Shown: positions 63,638 through 64,000 of the stretch, in pieces | Layout: each line of letters starts with the position of its first letter | How positions within the stretch are numbered: position 1 is the first letter of the stretch | Assembly (NCBI RefSeq): GCF_019449275.2 | Contig: NZ_JAHZQZ020000018.1 | Location: 124,001-188,000, forward strand | Source of the DNA: Microbacterium sp. HD4P20 | GTDB taxonomy: Bacteria > Actinomycetota > Actinomycetes > Actinomycetales > Microbacteriaceae | Direction: 5' to 3' | DNA: 64,000 bases | Position numbers and translations under genes: made by a program | The notes under the pieces: model-generated | Told to the model about the DNA's origin: nothing | The model's database searches: none | What the model saw: the letters and a program-made list of their open reading frames with translations, nothing else

Positions 63638-63732
63638 TGAACACATGTGTTCGACAAGTGCGAGCGAGCGCTCGACTTCGTCGGGCGCCAGGGGTGCGGG
63701 CGTCACGTTGGCAAGCTGAACAAATATGTTCA
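63638..63732 (-). promoter_or_regulatory. Two TetR-type operators upstream of the DHA2 efflux gene
   Basis: TGAACACATGTGTTCG (63638-63653), containing the perfect palindrome GAACACATGTGTTC, and TGAACAAATATGTTCA (63717-63732) share one dyad pattern with the site in front of the TetR gene. The first lies about 52 bp before the start codon. Confidence 0.7.
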
Positions 63733-64000
63733 GGATTCGAGCAGCGGCGGCAGCGTCGAGGCGACCCGCAGCCACGGGATCGACGCATCGGGCCGCGCCG
63801 CCGCACCGCGGGCATCGCCGTCGCAGCGCACGACCACGGCCCAGTCCTCGAGCGACGCGCCGGCGGCACGCAGACGATCGCGCAGCCGCTTCACCGCCTT
63901 CGGACTCGGCCGGCCAGCCACGGATACGTGCGCCATGTGGGTCGCGACGATGGCGGATGCCGCGCGCACGAGCGGGTGCGGAAGCCCCAGCCTGCGCCCC
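63730..64000 (-). CDS. Unrecognised protein, C-terminal part (runs off the right edge)
   Basis: The last 89 or so residues of a minus-strand gene. GLPHPLVRAASAIVATHMAH, VSVAGRPSPKAVKRLRDRLR and AAGASLEDWAVVVRCDGDAR are protein-like, with a final PWLRVASTLPPLLES. I do not recognise the family. The open frame continues to the window edge, and an in-frame GTG at 63969 could also make it a complete 79-residue protein. The stop lies in the efflux operator region, so the two genes run in the same direction. Confidence 0.5.
   Translation of the reverse strand, partial: GRRLGLPHPLVRAASAIVATHMAHVSVAGRPSPKAVKRLRDRLRAAGASLEDWAVVVRCDGDARGAAARPDASIPWLRVASTLPPLLES

Noticed and set aside
63587..63775. In-frame N-terminal extension of the DHA2 efflux protein
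   Set aside because: The frame is open upstream, but the region contains the operator dyads and the protein family starts at about 63586.

Overview
The window is high-GC actinobacterial DNA, most likely from Microbacterium or a close relative in the Microbacteriaceae. The signs are many GTG starts, 4-base ATGA/GTGA gene overlaps, an Lsr2 protein, a coproporphyrin-type heme cluster with HemQ, and very frequent GCATCC/GGATGC words in core genes. Genus placement is inference.

Left flank (1-4.3 kb): the N-terminal part of DNA polymerase IV, a NUDIX-like protein, a NERD-domain membrane protein, a thiostrepton-resistance-type 23S rRNA 2'-O-methyltransferase behind a textbook MerR promoter, a MerR gene with an in-frame stop codon, and an alpha/beta hydrolase.

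Accessory island (about 4.3-22.8 kb): a block of variable, often lower-GC genes. It ends at the 3' end of tRNA-Arg(CCU), and an imperfect copy of that tRNA end (19 of 22 bases) lies at 4299-4320. An Xis-like gene is near the left end and a broken tyrosine recombinase abuts the tRNA. The cargo looks like a defence island: a complete type II CBASS operon (CD-NTase, Cap2, Cap3, TIR-SAVED; 12.9 to 8.5 kb on the minus strand), a ComEC-like metallo-beta-lactamase-fold protein coupled to a 56-residue protein, two PD-(D/E)xK-like proteins, a very large KAP NTPase, orphan membrane proteins, and remnants of a second recombinase and of a permease.

Core region (22.9-64 kb): transhydrogenase pntAB; Lsr2; an acetate-type symporter with a DUF485 partner and a divergent GAF-LuxR regulator; an Ogt-like protein lacking its acceptor cysteine; a 1243-residue SF1-helicase-like protein lacking Walker A and B residues; mscL; an FmdB-like protein; 5-FTHF cyclo-ligase; galU; tRNA-Ala(CGC); a reductase/HxlR pair; a flavin oxidoreductase set with MarR; the heme operon hemE-hemY-hemQ-hemC-hemB-hemL divergent from hemA; an ArsR-type regulator with an MFS pump; a ZIP transporter; an amino-acid dehydrogenase; a group of translation-related proteins (B3/B4 domain, YbaK, baeRF-like); hutH with IclR; and a TetR/DHA2 efflux pair sharing an operator motif.

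The most unusual non-coding feature is a tandem array at 40.8-41.36 kb: four units of about 155 bp, each carrying a near-perfect 18-bp stem-loop followed by variable GGATGCC runs. All domain calls come from reading the sequence and remembered family motifs; no searches were run.
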